From Oscillospiraceae bacterium (GTDB lineage: Bacteria > Bacillota > Clostridia > Oscillospirales > SIG627): a DNA stretch of 64,000 nucleotides. The stretch is from assembly GCA_015063605.1 (NCBI GenBank), contig SVTV01000006.1, forward strand, positions 1 through 64,000. Direction: 5' to 3'. The notes under the pieces are model-generated. The model was not told the DNA's origin and did not search any database. It saw only the letters and a list, made by a program, of their open reading frames with translations. Below, piece by piece: positions 17,181 to 26,019 of the stretch (the first letter of the stretch is position 1; every line of letters begins with the position of its first letter). Made by a program: the position numbers and the translations under genes.

Positions 17181-19520
17181 TCAAGCCAAATCGTTACGAG
17201 AGGAATTTTTGTGAATTCCAAGAGCGGCGAGTTTGGAAACTTGATCGTTTTTCAACGACTTTGCGGTTTTGGAGCGGCCTAACGTTTTGCCGTCCAATCG
17301 GGCAACTTGCTCAGAAAGCCAGCGTGCTATCCACACACCTTCAGAGACGTAATTTGCAGGAATGTTAATGTCGCCATGCTCATCATGATAGCGTTTTACA
17401 AGCTGATACTTTTGTTCCCAAGGATCCGGCAGCTCCCATACCATTCCTAGACGATCAAGCTTTTCTTTTCGCTCATCTGGCAATGTTGTATGGTAGGATT
17501 CCCTTTGATGCCGTATCCACCGTCCAAGGCGGATGCCGTCGTCGGTAACATAAGCTACGGGTATATCTAAATTACCGTGCTTCTTTTTATAAGCGGCAGC
17601 CGCTTGATAGGATTTTTCCCAGGTTGTCGTGTGCCTACCTTCCCATACAAAGCCGATCTCTTCTAGTCTTGCTTTTTGGTTATCTGTAAGCTCGGCTCGT
17701 TTTGAAGAGCAGTTTTTATTGGAAGATCTGATACTATGTAACCAAGCACCGATTCTTGTTCCATCCGGAGCTACATACTTAGTCGGAATATCAAGATTAC
17801 CATGCTCACGGTAATACTCAAGACAAAGAGCATAATTCTTCTCAAAATAGTAATCCGGAACATCCCAAATCATACCGATTCGATCGAGTAGTTCAATACG
17901 TTCGAAAGTCAGATACGAACCTTGTATATTGCTCTTACGGTAGGTTCTCAGCTGTGCGATCCATCTGCCAAGTGCAACACCGTGGTACTTATTATCGGAA
18001 ACGTTAACCAAAAGGTCTCCGTGCTCCTCGTAATAAGCCTTAGCTGCAGCATAATTCTTTTCCCATGCTACATCACGGACGCTTTCCCATCGCATACCGA
18101 TTGATTCAAGCTTTTTCTTACGAGTAGCTGTCAGGACACCGTAACTTTTACCTTCATGGACAAGGCGCTGCGTATATATCCACGTACCGAGCGTAAAACC
18201 GTCGGAAGTGACATAACGTTTGGGTACATCTAAGTCACCATTTTCATGGAAATACTCTTTTGCTTGCTCGAACATTAAATCCCATGAAGCGGTAAGAGTA
18301 GAATTCAGCTTATCAAAGAGGTCAATGCAATCACGAACCTCGTCAATAACCTTGAAATGCTCAGTAACGATCTCATTATCGAGTCCCAAGGAACGGTAAT
18401 AAGTCGTAGCTATCTGCATTTCTTCTTCAATTGCGCCTATACTGTAAAGGTTTTCAATATTGAGAACGATGTCGAAAATAACGGCATTATTCTTTTTTGA
18501 TGCAGAAAGGGCTCTGCCTATCTGCTGTTTATATATGATAGGTGACACTGTAGGCCGCAGAAGAATTACTCCGCACACATCTTCCACGTGAACACCTTCA
18601 TTAAGCATATCAATACAGAACAACAACTTCAAATGATCGCTGTTATCCTTTTTAAATTCATTAAACGCGCGGCTTGTTCCGGGATCATCTGAGTAAGCCG
18701 TATAAATGTGCGGCTCATTATCGATCTTCGAAAACCATTCGGAAGCTTTGTCCGTCATTTCACAAAGATGCTCATAGTTAGCACAGAATACGATATACTT
18801 ACCGCTTCTGTTTTCTATGTGCTTATGGAATATCTCGTCAAGGCCTTCTGCCTTTTCGAGCGCACGTCGAAGTTCTTCAAGATAACGTTCCGCTTCATCA
18901 CGAACAACTTTACTCTTGGAACTCTTTATACGTTTTTGATATTTCTCAAGGTCATCCTTATATGAGAAAACAGAAAGGACATATTTCGGAGCGTTCAAGA
19001 TACCGCGTACAATAGCCTCTCCAAGTGTCATCTCGGAAGCGATATTACCGTCGAATAACTCAACAGCCATATCACGCTGATTATCGAGATAGCGAATATT
19101 TGTTGCGGAAAGACCTAAAATCGGCACATCCGGATAAGTTTTAAGAAGATTCTTTACTCCCGCACCCCAAAACTCCGCACCTGCACGGTGAAACTCATCA
19201 AGTACTATATAATTCGGTTTAATTTCCGCAAGCTCTGCATCACTCATATTCATAAGCTTTGCATAAGTGTAGAAAGTAAGATTTTCCGGAACGAAACCTT
19301 CGGAAGCATCTGCAAGGTTTTCAAGCTGAGTTTTAAAAATGTACTCCGAGGGTGAGAGCCAGCAAACCGATTTATTCGGAAAGTCTTCACAAAGCTTAAA
19401 GCCGATAAATGATTTACCCGTACCGGTAGGATGTATGATAGCAGCTTTGCCGGTATCATTCATCAATTCAAGGGCCGATTTATATGCTTCTGCATTATGA
19501 TCAAACAATGTAATTGACAT
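17181..19520 (-). CDS. SF2 helicase with five helicase-associated repeats
   Basis: The start at 19520 follows a GGAAGGAG site; the open frame extends 21 codons upstream without one. The protein is 779 residues. Residues 1-380 are a DEAD/DEAH-type helicase: PTGTGKS Walker A (31-37), LDEFH in place of DEAH (107-111), and a late QQIGRA motif VI. The rest holds about five copies of a 65-70-residue helicase-associated repeat, each with W-E-K-x-Y, HG-D/N-L, a G-x-x-L/I-G-x-W core and an L-x-x-I/L-G end. It would be an ATP-driven nucleic acid motor; its job is unknown. It lies inside the polysaccharide operon with its own promoter, next to a broken integrase, so it is probably cargo of a former mobile element. 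Confidence 0.85.
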   Translation of the reverse strand: MSITLFDHNAEAYKSALELMNDTGKAAIIHPTGTGKSFIGFKLCEDFPNKSVCWLSPSEYIFKTQLENLADASEGFVPENLTFYTYAKLMNMSDAELAEIKPNYIVLDEFHRAGAEFWGAGVKNLLKTYPDVPILGLSATNIRYLDNQRDMAVELFDGNIASEMTLGEAIVRGILNAPKYVLSVFSYKDDLEKYQKRIKSSKSKVVRDEAERYLEELRRALEKAEGLDEIFHKHIENRSGKYIVFCANYEHLCEMTDKASEWFSKIDNEPHIYTAYSDDPGTSRAFNEFKKDNSDHLKLLFCIDMLNEGVHVEDVCGVILLRPTVSPIIYKQQIGRALSASKKNNAVIFDIVLNIENLYSIGAIEEEMQIATTYYRSLGLDNEIVTEHFKVIDEVRDCIDLFDKLNSTLTASWDLMFEQAKEYFHENGDLDVPKRYVTSDGFTLGTWIYTQRLVHEGKSYGVLTATRKKKLESIGMRWESVRDVAWEKNYAAAKAYYEEHGDLLVNVSDNKYHGVALGRWIAQLRTYRKSNIQGSYLTFERIELLDRIGMIWDVPDYYFEKNYALCLEYYREHGNLDIPTKYVAPDGTRIGAWLHSIRSSNKNCSSKRAELTDNQKARLEEIGFVWEGRHTTTWEKSYQAAAAYKKKHGNLDIPVAYVTDDGIRLGRWIRHQRESYHTTLPDERKEKLDRLGMVWELPDPWEQKYQLVKRYHDEHGDINIPANYVSEGVWIARWLSEQVARLDGKTLGRSKTAKSLKNDQVSKLAALGIHKNSSRNDLA

Positions 19521-19666
19521 ATCTCGACTCCTTCCTGTAATATTTATTATATAAATGAATACGCTCTGCGTCTGCGTCTGCACATCTCACATAACTGTAA
19601 TGAAGTGTTTAACTTTATTACAACACTTTTTAAGTAATAATTCGAAAATCACCACGACGCAGTATA

Positions 19667-19695
19667 ATTATAGCATAAAAAATTGGTATTGTCAA
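19667..19695 (-). promoter_or_regulatory. Promoter of the helicase gene
   Basis: On the minus strand TTGACA (19690-19695) and TATAAT (19667-19672) are separated by exactly 17 bp, a perfect sigma-70/sigma-A match. Transcription would start near 19660, about 140 nt before the helicase ATG. The remainder of the 340-bp gap up to the integrase fragment shows no gene. Confidence 0.85.
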
Positions 19696-19860
19696 TGTCA
19701 TTCCATAGAACAATTTCTATTAAATGGACAAAAAACAGTACCAATGTATTACAATTCGGTAATTATATTACAAATTTGCGCTATAAAGGGTAATTACGAG
19801 AGGAGTAATTTTGTATTCCTCGTTTATTTATAGTCAAATTGAAGTCAAAGGAGAATAAAA

Positions 19861-20190
19861 ATGTCACGTCGCGGAGAATCAATCTACAAAAGAAAGGACG
19901 GGCGATGGGAAGCTCGGTATATTCATCATTATGAGGCAGGAAAAGCCAGATATCGCTATTTATACGGAAAGACTTATTCGGAAGTAAAAGCGAAAAGGAC
20001 ATCGGAGCTTTCACTGTCTGAAAACGTTACAGTATCAAACGTTAAAAGAATAGCTAGATTTGAGGAGCTATGTAAGATTTGGTTAACAGATATTAAATCA
20101 AACATTAAGGAATCTACATATACACGATATCATCGCATTGTGTATTCTTATTTACTACCTGAATACTCGGCATCCCGGAACAACTTGTAG
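19861..20190 (+). pseudogene. Truncated tyrosine integrase (N-terminal piece)
   Basis: A 109-codon ORF reads SRRGESIYKRKDGRWEARY, the Arm-type DNA-binding domain of Tn916-like integrases, then the start of the core-binding domain with FEELCKIWLTD and YTRYHRIVYSYLLPE. From about codon 101 it runs into the reverse complement of the neighbouring glycosyltransferase gene and stops, so the catalytic domain with the R-H-R-Y residues is missing. The ATG has an AAAGGAG site. It is a relic of an integrative element that brought, or lay beside, the helicase. Confidence 0.8.
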
Positions 20191-20840
20191 TGCCACTTAA
20201 TCAGCGCCATATAGCTGTGGTTGCTGATGGAGCCGATGCGCTTACGATAACTTGCAAGATTCTCTTTCAAAAGGTAGCAATCTGCCTTTTTGCAAGCCTT
20301 CAGCCACATAGCGTAGTCGTTATTCTTTTTGATATCCTCAATCTGCACCAGTCCCACAACACCCGCATCATACATTACCGTCAAGCATCCGGGCCAGCAG
20401 TAAGCGTACATGACCGCTTTCGTTATCCGCTTTGGACCGAAGACCAGCACATTTCTCGGTGTGGAATCCTCGTTGATCTCACCGTAGCAGGTGTAAGAAA
20501 AATGACAGCAACTATTTTCCATGAATGAAATCTGTCGAGCCAACTTCTGGGGATGCCACAGATCATCACTGTCAAGAAAGGCTATCCATTTACCTTTTGC
20601 CTCACGAAGAGCAAAATTCCTACTAACAGCCGCACCGCTGTTCTTTTCGTTTTTGAAATATTTGATTCTTATATCAGCAAGATAAGGCTTTACAATATCG
20701 TCAGTATCATCAGTCGAGCAATCATCAACAATGATTAGCTCCCAATTCTGATAAGTCTGTGACTGTACAGAGCGAATTGATTGAGAAATGAATAATGCCG
20801 TGTTATATGATGGCATAATAATCGAAACCAAATCAGCCAT
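20148..20840 (-). CDS. GT2 glycosyltransferase, probably 3'-truncated
   Basis: 230 residues with a standard GT-A/GT2 opening (VSIIMPSYNTALFISQSI), VDDCSTDDT, and the metal-binding FLDSDDLWHP. The body resembles TuaG-like transferases. These usually continue some 20 residues beyond WHYKLFRDAE, but here the frame goes YSGSK and stops, exactly where the integrase fragment on the other strand is also cut. The catalytic part is complete, so the protein may still work. It starts 1 bp after the stop of the first sugar transferase gene. Confidence 0.8.
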   Translation of the reverse strand: MADLVSIIMPSYNTALFISQSIRSVQSQTYQNWELIIVDDCSTDDTDDIVKPYLADIRIKYFKNEKNSGAAVSRNFALREAKGKWIAFLDSDDLWHPQKLARQISFMENSCCHFSYTCYGEINEDSTPRNVLVFGPKRITKAVMYAYCWPGCLTVMYDAGVVGLVQIEDIKKNNDYAMWLKACKKADCYLLKENLASYRKRIGSISNHSYMALIKWHYKLFRDAEYSGSK

Positions 20841-20841
20841 T

Positions 20842-21540
20842 TTACACCTTTATTAAATCCTTCGCTTCTTCTTGTTTTGAATTATAAGTTTCTTGATCCA
20901 CTTTACCTTCAGCCATCAACCAGTCACCAAAGTCCAAATCGGATACGGTTCCCTCTCGAACAGTATTTGAACGCTTCAGCACTTTTCCAACTGTCTGAAA
21001 GATGATCTTGACATCATTGATCAGTGTAATACCGTTATCTATGTACTGCAGGTCGTATTCGAATTTCTGCTCCCAAGTAATGTTATTTCTACCATTCACT
21101 TGTGCATACCCTGTCAAGCCTGGACGAACACTATGACGTCTACGCTGTTCAGCTGTCATGAACACCATATCCCTTACCAGCTGCGGACGGGGTCCCACGA
21201 TAGACATATCACCTTTTATAATATTAAACAATTCTGGTAATTCATCAAGGGAAGTTGAACGGAGAAATCGGCCGTATTTGTTAAGGCGGACTTCATCTGG
21301 AAGCAAATTTCCGTCTTTATCTTTCTTGTTGCTCATTGTTCTGAACTTGATAAGTCTGAAAATTTTCTCATTACCTGTTTTAGGATCAATCTTTCCAGGG
21401 CGCAACTGCGTAAAAAATGGATTTCCACCCATAGCAATAGCACCTGTTATTATCAAAACCAAAAAAATGGGAGAAAAAACTATTAAAGCAATCAATGAAA
21501 GCGTAAAGTCGATTATTCGTTTAAAGAAACTTTTGTACAT
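20842..21540 (-). CDS. Undecaprenyl-phosphate sugar phosphotransferase (copy A)
   Basis: First gene of the polysaccharide cluster. The start at 21540 (MYKSFFKRIIDF) matches that of copy B and follows a TGAGG site; the frame stays open 18 codons upstream. It is 232 residues with one N-terminal membrane helix, then KFRTMS, STSLDELPEL and IVGPRPQL of the PglC/WcaJ-type phosphoglycosyl transferases. It would load the first sugar-1-phosphate on undecaprenyl phosphate. Two intact copies in one cluster is unusual; they may differ in sugar choice or be a duplication around the inserted helicase segment. Confidence 0.9.
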   Translation of the reverse strand: MYKSFFKRIIDFTLSLIALIVFSPIFLVLIITGAIAMGGNPFFTQLRPGKIDPKTGNEKIFRLIKFRTMSNKKDKDGNLLPDEVRLNKYGRFLRSTSLDELPELFNIIKGDMSIVGPRPQLVRDMVFMTAEQRRRHSVRPGLTGYAQVNGRNNITWEQKFEYDLQYIDNGITLINDVKIIFQTVGKVLKRSNTVREGTVSDLDFGDWLMAEGKVDQETYNSKQEEAKDLIKV

Positions 21541-21721
21541 ACTATACCTCAAATGTAACCTATAATAACCACTACATAACCAAGTATATTTCAAACTAAA
21601 ACTATATCAATTACCTTGATTGCTCTACCCTCTCGCATGAGATTAAAAATAAAAAAATTTATTAGACAAACAACAGTAATGATAATAAACCCACTTATAG
21701 ACATAATAATAGATTATAATA

Positions 21722-21750
21722 ATTATAGCACGAAAATTCAGATAAGTCAA
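21722..21750 (-). promoter_or_regulatory. Main promoter of the polysaccharide cluster
   Basis: Minus-strand TTGACT (21745-21750), 17-bp spacer, TATAAT (21722-21727). Transcription would begin near 21715 and leave a leader of about 175 nt before the first sugar transferase. The rest of the 21541-21980 gap is AT-rich and shows no credible gene; the left end of the mobile element probably lies between 21750 and 21980. Confidence 0.85.
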
Positions 21751-21980
21751 TAGCAGATAATTAGTTAAAAAATGCAAAATTACCAAAAGTGTAAAAAAAA
21801 TACGTTGTAGTAAACAAACAGCGATATAATATCTAGTCTTCAAAGTAAAAATTATAAATTGTTGGAATATTTATCCATCATATGTTTCATGTGTACAATG
21901 CAATAGTTAAATGAAGCATAAGTAGTTGCAAACTTTGCTCGGTTTATAAGACAAAATACTCTATACTTATCACCGATCTT

Positions 21981-22436
21981 TTATGCAAAGAAGTCCCCTT
22001 TTGTGAATTCCGGAAGATTCGGCTGAGGTGTAGGGGCAACGTATTTTTCCACGGGGGTCTTGCGTTTTCTCGTTGTGCCACGAGGTGTTAAAAGTTTTTC
22101 AAGAAAACTATCAAGATTTTTCTTTCTCTGTTTCAAATCTTTTTCAGTTGCTTCAAGCTCTCGGTAAAACTCGATATTCGCACCGCTATTAACGATTTGT
22201 ATAATCTTTTCAAGCACCTCATCCGAAATACCGCCGCACATCCATTCTGCTTTTCCAATCGCAAAATAAACGTCGTGCAGCACTCCGTCATCCGCATCAA
22301 ATTGACCAAGGTATTCGTCAAGAATATCCTTTTTTATATCAATCAAAGGTTTCCCTTCATCATATTCCTCGATAAATCTGTCATATATCTCGCAGAACTC
22401 GTCGCTCTGCGCCATTCCCATTCCCCAACAGCCCAT
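21981..22436 (-). CDS. Hypothetical protein, MGxWG family
   Basis: 151 residues. It starts MGCWGMGMAQSDEFCEIYDR, an opening shared by a group of small uncharacterised Clostridia proteins (and reminiscent of DUF4259). Residues about 45-75 hold DGVLHDVYFAIGKAEWMCGG. A charged helix follows, with KDLKQRKKNLDSFLEKL, then a basic/proline tail. No catalytic motif is seen. It is 28 bp downstream of the RNA polymerase-like gene on the same strand, so the two are probably cotranscribed. Function unknown. Confidence 0.6.
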   Translation of the reverse strand: MGCWGMGMAQSDEFCEIYDRFIEEYDEGKPLIDIKKDILDEYLGQFDADDGVLHDVYFAIGKAEWMCGGISDEVLEKIIQIVNSGANIEFYRELEATEKDLKQRKKNLDSFLEKLLTPRGTTRKRKTPVEKYVAPTPQPNLPEFTKGDFFA

Positions 22437-22464
22437 AATAATCTACTTATATTGTAATTTAAAA

Positions 22465-25400
22465 TTAGTATTTTAAAGCAAATTTCTCAACTGAATCCCA
22501 AAGCACATCCCAAAGGAATGACCGCTTATTAAGTGCCACCACATACTTGACCGCCGTGGCGGGATTACAGATACGTTTAACAAGTTTTAAGCACTCATCG
22601 GCAACCGCCTCGCGGTAAGTATTACTCAAAGCCTTGTTAATATATGCATTGACAAGCATTGTCATTTCGGGCAAATCGCCCTCATATCGCAGCCTTCCGC
22701 GATTCTGCTTCGCATTATCGTTATCCGTATCAATAATCAAATCACCGAGTAAGCGGTATCCTCCGCAACGAAAATCCGAAAACAGATCGTAATATTCTTC
22801 AAATTCATCTTCGGGCAAATATTTCCGCAAAAATAAAATTCTCTGTTCCTCTGTCATAAAATGATACTTTTCTTCACTGATAGCGCGGCGGATATCGCTC
22901 ACACGGTCTGCGGGAAGATTGACAAACAAAGCGTAAAGCTCATCGGCATCGTAGTTGTTTTCCTCGTTACGCATAAATAAAACTCGGTTGATACCTTTTT
23001 TCTTTGCCTTGACGTTCGGTAGGTGCTGACTTGCGCGGATCCGCTTCAAGCATGTTTCATACGTTCCCACAAGTGTCTTGATACGTTCAAGAATCTCAGG
23101 ATCAAGCTTTTTGTCCCATCCCGGATCACAAGCAAAGGTAAAAAGTTCAGAAGCCTTAGCCGGCTTGCGCTTTGCCTTTGGAGTATTCTTTTTAAGCATC
23201 TGCGCGTAATACGGCAGCTTCTCCAAATTGGAGCTGACATCCTGCCAATTTGTGGAGTCGAAGTATTCTTTAAACTGCTCTTCGAAAGTCGGCTCGTACC
23301 ACTGACGGCGCTCCTCCGAGTTTTCGAGAAGTTTCTTATATTTAAGAAAACTACTGCGCTTTACTTTCTTTTCACCGAGATATCCCGAGAGATCGGGCTT
23401 GATTCCGCTTTTTGCGGAATCGATCTCAAGTCCCGTGAGTATTGCCAGCTCCTCGGTTTCACGTCGGTTCTTAGCCTTTACCTCATCTTCGGTATTCTCG
23501 TCATAAGCAATTATGCTCCGTTCCAATGCAGCGTTTGAAATCTGCCCTACACGGGATGAAAAAGTATTTTTTACCGTTTCAAAACGAGCATACCAGTCCG
23601 AAGCATCTCTTATCTGCGGCTTGACGGACGGAATCTGCAACAGCGGCAGATTCTTTTTATTTTCAAATTCGTTGTAATCGCTTGTAAAGTAGTTAGCGAA
23701 AACACAATCATTGAGAATAGGTTCTGCGATAGTCTTGATCATATCACCGTCGAAATCCGCACCTCCCAATCGTTCAGCAATCAATGCACGTGATCCAACC
23801 ATTACAACATCGGTAAGGTGGGAAAGATATTTCTGTCTGAGCGGTCCTACATTCTCAAGCGGTTTAACCATGACTTCCTCATTGCGTGCAATATGCGGAT
23901 TACGCAAAAGTGTATATCTTCCTTGTTTTTCATATTTTGAACCGGGAGCATAGAACACCGTCTCAACAAAAGTTTCTGCATTAAGTGCCGACTGCAATCT
24001 ATTCGCTGCGGCTGAATCCTTGTAATGGGGTTCAATCAGGTAATAAAGAAGCTCCATCAAATCAGCAGACAAATAGCGATTATCGCCTTTAATGTAAAGC
24101 TTACCGACTGCGTAATCCTTCAACACCTGTTCTCCCATGGCATCAAGCTCATTTGCGAAATAAGATTCATTAATGAAAAGCGGGTTCTTTCGAAGAAGCT
24201 GTGCCATTCTATAATTCTTGCTCTTTTTTCTCAAACTCCACCTTTCCGCACGTGAAATGAAATAATTACGTCGGAAATCATCATTTGCGGTAAGATCATA
24301 ATACCGCTGTTCGGTTGCTTTTGTGAGCCAGTTTCTCTCATCTTCCTCAGGGCTGTGTTCCCACCCCATCGGAAGATCAGAAGGTCGAAACAGTATCGAT
24401 TTCAATGAAAGTGTATTAAGAAACTGATAATTCAGTTCTGTCAAATCTTCAGCGTTTTCTTTACCTACTCCCGTAACATACAGCGCTTGATTGTAACGTT
24501 CACAAGTAGCAATATATCGGTACCAGTGGTAACCGTTTTCATTGAGCCAGTTAAAGCCTTTGAATTGGCTCTTTGTCAGTATCATTTTTATACTGTCTAC
24601 GGGATGAGGATTTCCCCAAATATCATTTATAAAGGTTATACCCACCTCACTCATCATTGCAGGGAAATCAACCTCATGAACCATTCCTTTGATATAGGGC
24701 ATCCGTATCTGAAAGGAATGGTGAATATGCTTTCCGCAAAGAACCGTATCAATGTCTTTTGCAAATCCCGGTGAGATAAGACCTTCTCCGTCAAACTCAA
24801 TTATAGGTATTTTTGTTTCTTTCTCTCGGCGCTCATATTTACGCACACTTCCTTCACCGCTTACATCTTCCATTGTGATAACATTAGCTCGCGCCTGATA
24901 ATCATGTGGATTATCTAAAATGACTATACTATGATTACGCCATAAATCCGGATGCTCAATACGTGTGCCGCTCGAAAACAGGAGGCCGTTATAAGCGTAG
25001 AGCTTGGAAAGCTGGCAATCCCCTACCTTCATATCAAGCATCATCCGCGAATGCACTGCGTTGTATACATCTGCACGTAAGAACGAAAGTACTGCTTTAC
25101 GGCTCATACTTGCCGATCTTTCAAATGCAAAATACCGCTGTGCACCATTTCCCAAATCCAAGGTAATTCCATCGGGACGAAACATTGACTCTGCTTTTTT
25201 CTGACGAAGTGCAATTCTGGGATTGCCTGCATCTCTGCCAAAAATGCCCGAGAAATCAATGTACACGATCACATCGGCAAGATCTTCAATGATCGACTCG
25301 GAAGAAAGTTTATAATCATTGCCTTTCAGTTCACACATAATTTGGAAGAAAATCGCATTGTTATCCTGTGTCGATTCATTGTGGCGAAGAATAACACTCT

Positions 25401-25515
25401 CTGTTTCACGCTTATTAAGAGAGAAAGTGTATACATCGGAATCATTCATTGACTTAGCATAAGCAAGAATCATCTGCGCAGACAACATATGTATTTTAAA
25501 GCGAACCTCAGACAT
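22465..25515 (-). CDS. YonO/eukaryotic-RdRP-like two-barrel RNA polymerase
   Basis: 1016 residues. Several blocks match the RNA polymerase superfamily of phage YonO and eukaryotic RDR/QDE-1 enzymes, in the right order. FDGEGLISPGFA is at about 241-252. FQIRMPYIKGMVHEVDF (about 268-284) holds the conserved Lys-Gly of the first double-psi barrel. LTKSQFKGF is at about 313-321, and YTLLRNPHIARNEEVMV, like the plant KNPCLHPGD block, at about 534-550. The catalytic GGADFDGD (584-591) has three aspartates to bind Mg2+. It would synthesise RNA from a DNA or RNA template; YonO itself is a DNA-dependent enzyme. A GGAGGAG site precedes the ATG. It lies on the mobile element. The template and biological role are unknown. 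Confidence 0.85.
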   Translation of the reverse strand: MSEVRFKIHMLSAQMILAYAKSMNDSDVYTFSLNKRETESVILRHNESTQDNNAIFFQIMCELKGNDYKLSSESIIEDLADVIVYIDFSGIFGRDAGNPRIALRQKKAESMFRPDGITLDLGNGAQRYFAFERSASMSRKAVLSFLRADVYNAVHSRMMLDMKVGDCQLSKLYAYNGLLFSSGTRIEHPDLWRNHSIVILDNPHDYQARANVITMEDVSGEGSVRKYERREKETKIPIIEFDGEGLISPGFAKDIDTVLCGKHIHHSFQIRMPYIKGMVHEVDFPAMMSEVGITFINDIWGNPHPVDSIKMILTKSQFKGFNWLNENGYHWYRYIATCERYNQALYVTGVGKENAEDLTELNYQFLNTLSLKSILFRPSDLPMGWEHSPEEDERNWLTKATEQRYYDLTANDDFRRNYFISRAERWSLRKKSKNYRMAQLLRKNPLFINESYFANELDAMGEQVLKDYAVGKLYIKGDNRYLSADLMELLYYLIEPHYKDSAAANRLQSALNAETFVETVFYAPGSKYEKQGRYTLLRNPHIARNEEVMVKPLENVGPLRQKYLSHLTDVVMVGSRALIAERLGGADFDGDMIKTIAEPILNDCVFANYFTSDYNEFENKKNLPLLQIPSVKPQIRDASDWYARFETVKNTFSSRVGQISNAALERSIIAYDENTEDEVKAKNRRETEELAILTGLEIDSAKSGIKPDLSGYLGEKKVKRSSFLKYKKLLENSEERRQWYEPTFEEQFKEYFDSTNWQDVSSNLEKLPYYAQMLKKNTPKAKRKPAKASELFTFACDPGWDKKLDPEILERIKTLVGTYETCLKRIRASQHLPNVKAKKKGINRVLFMRNEENNYDADELYALFVNLPADRVSDIRRAISEEKYHFMTEEQRILFLRKYLPEDEFEEYYDLFSDFRCGGYRLLGDLIIDTDNDNAKQNRGRLRYEGDLPEMTMLVNAYINKALSNTYREAVADECLKLVKRICNPATAVKYVVALNKRSFLWDVLWDSVEKFALKY

Positions 25516-25546
25516 GTAATTTCTCCTCCGTTTTATATGTATAAAT

Positions 25547-25575
25547 ATTATAACATAACTATGTGATTATTTCTA
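25547..25575 (-). promoter_or_regulatory. Probable promoter of the polymerase-like gene
   Basis: Minus strand: TATAAT (25547-25552) with TAGAAA (25570-25575) 17 bp upstream. The -10 is perfect and the -35 matches 4 of 6 bases. The start would be near 25540, some 25 nt before the ATG. Confidence 0.5.
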
Positions 25576-25823
25576 CCCACAGAGCAAAAAAGCTGACCGC
25601 ACAAATATGTTCCCTATTGCGCTGTGCGGAGAAAAACAACCGACAAGGGTTTCGTACCATTCACTGTTCAATTCGGCAGGTTTCGCCTTACAAAGCCGTA
25701 TTGGCAACGAATTACGCTATATTCGTAAAATGAATACTACTCCCATAATAAATCATTTATGCAAACGGCTCTCAGAAATTCATGAGAGCTTTTTTGCAAA
25801 CACTTTCATGAAAGGAGATCAAA

Positions 25824-25931
25824 TTGTCTTCCGAGATCACATTACGTGAAGCAAGACCGCCTCAGGGCAATTTATAAATCTTTTGGGTGGATGAAAAATA
25901 CCGTGTAAAGTGTGGCAAACGTGACCGTTAA
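25824..25931 (+). pseudogene. Small ORF with an in-frame stop
   Basis: A TTG codon at 25824 follows an AAAGGAG site and is followed by SSEITLREARPPQGNL. A TAA at 25875-25877 interrupts the frame, which then reads IFWVDEKYRVKCGKRDR before a second stop at 25929. The reading across the stop looks protein-like, so this may be a small gene broken by one base change, or two unrelated pieces. Family not recognised. Confidence 0.3.
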
Positions 25932-25958
25932 ACTCGGTCTCGGATGTCACGTTTTTTT
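25918..25958 (+). terminator. Rho-independent terminator
   Basis: AACGTGAC (25918-25925) pairs with GTCACGTT (25946-25953), and seven T bases follow on the plus strand. It would end any transcript from the small ORF just upstream and insulate the mob genes. Confidence 0.65.
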
Positions 25959-26019
25959 CGGCTTACCCTTATAAAAAAATCCAAACGGAGGTGATCTGCG
26001 ATGATTCTCTCAAAATGAT

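Noticed and set aside
17181-19520. Helicase as the subunit of a restriction-modification system
   Set aside because: No methylase, specificity or nuclease gene is adjacent, and the C-terminus is HA repeats only.
21643-21843. 66-codon minus-strand ORF in the cluster promoter region
   Set aside because: It spans the consensus promoter, is extremely AT-rich and low in complexity, and has no ribosome site.
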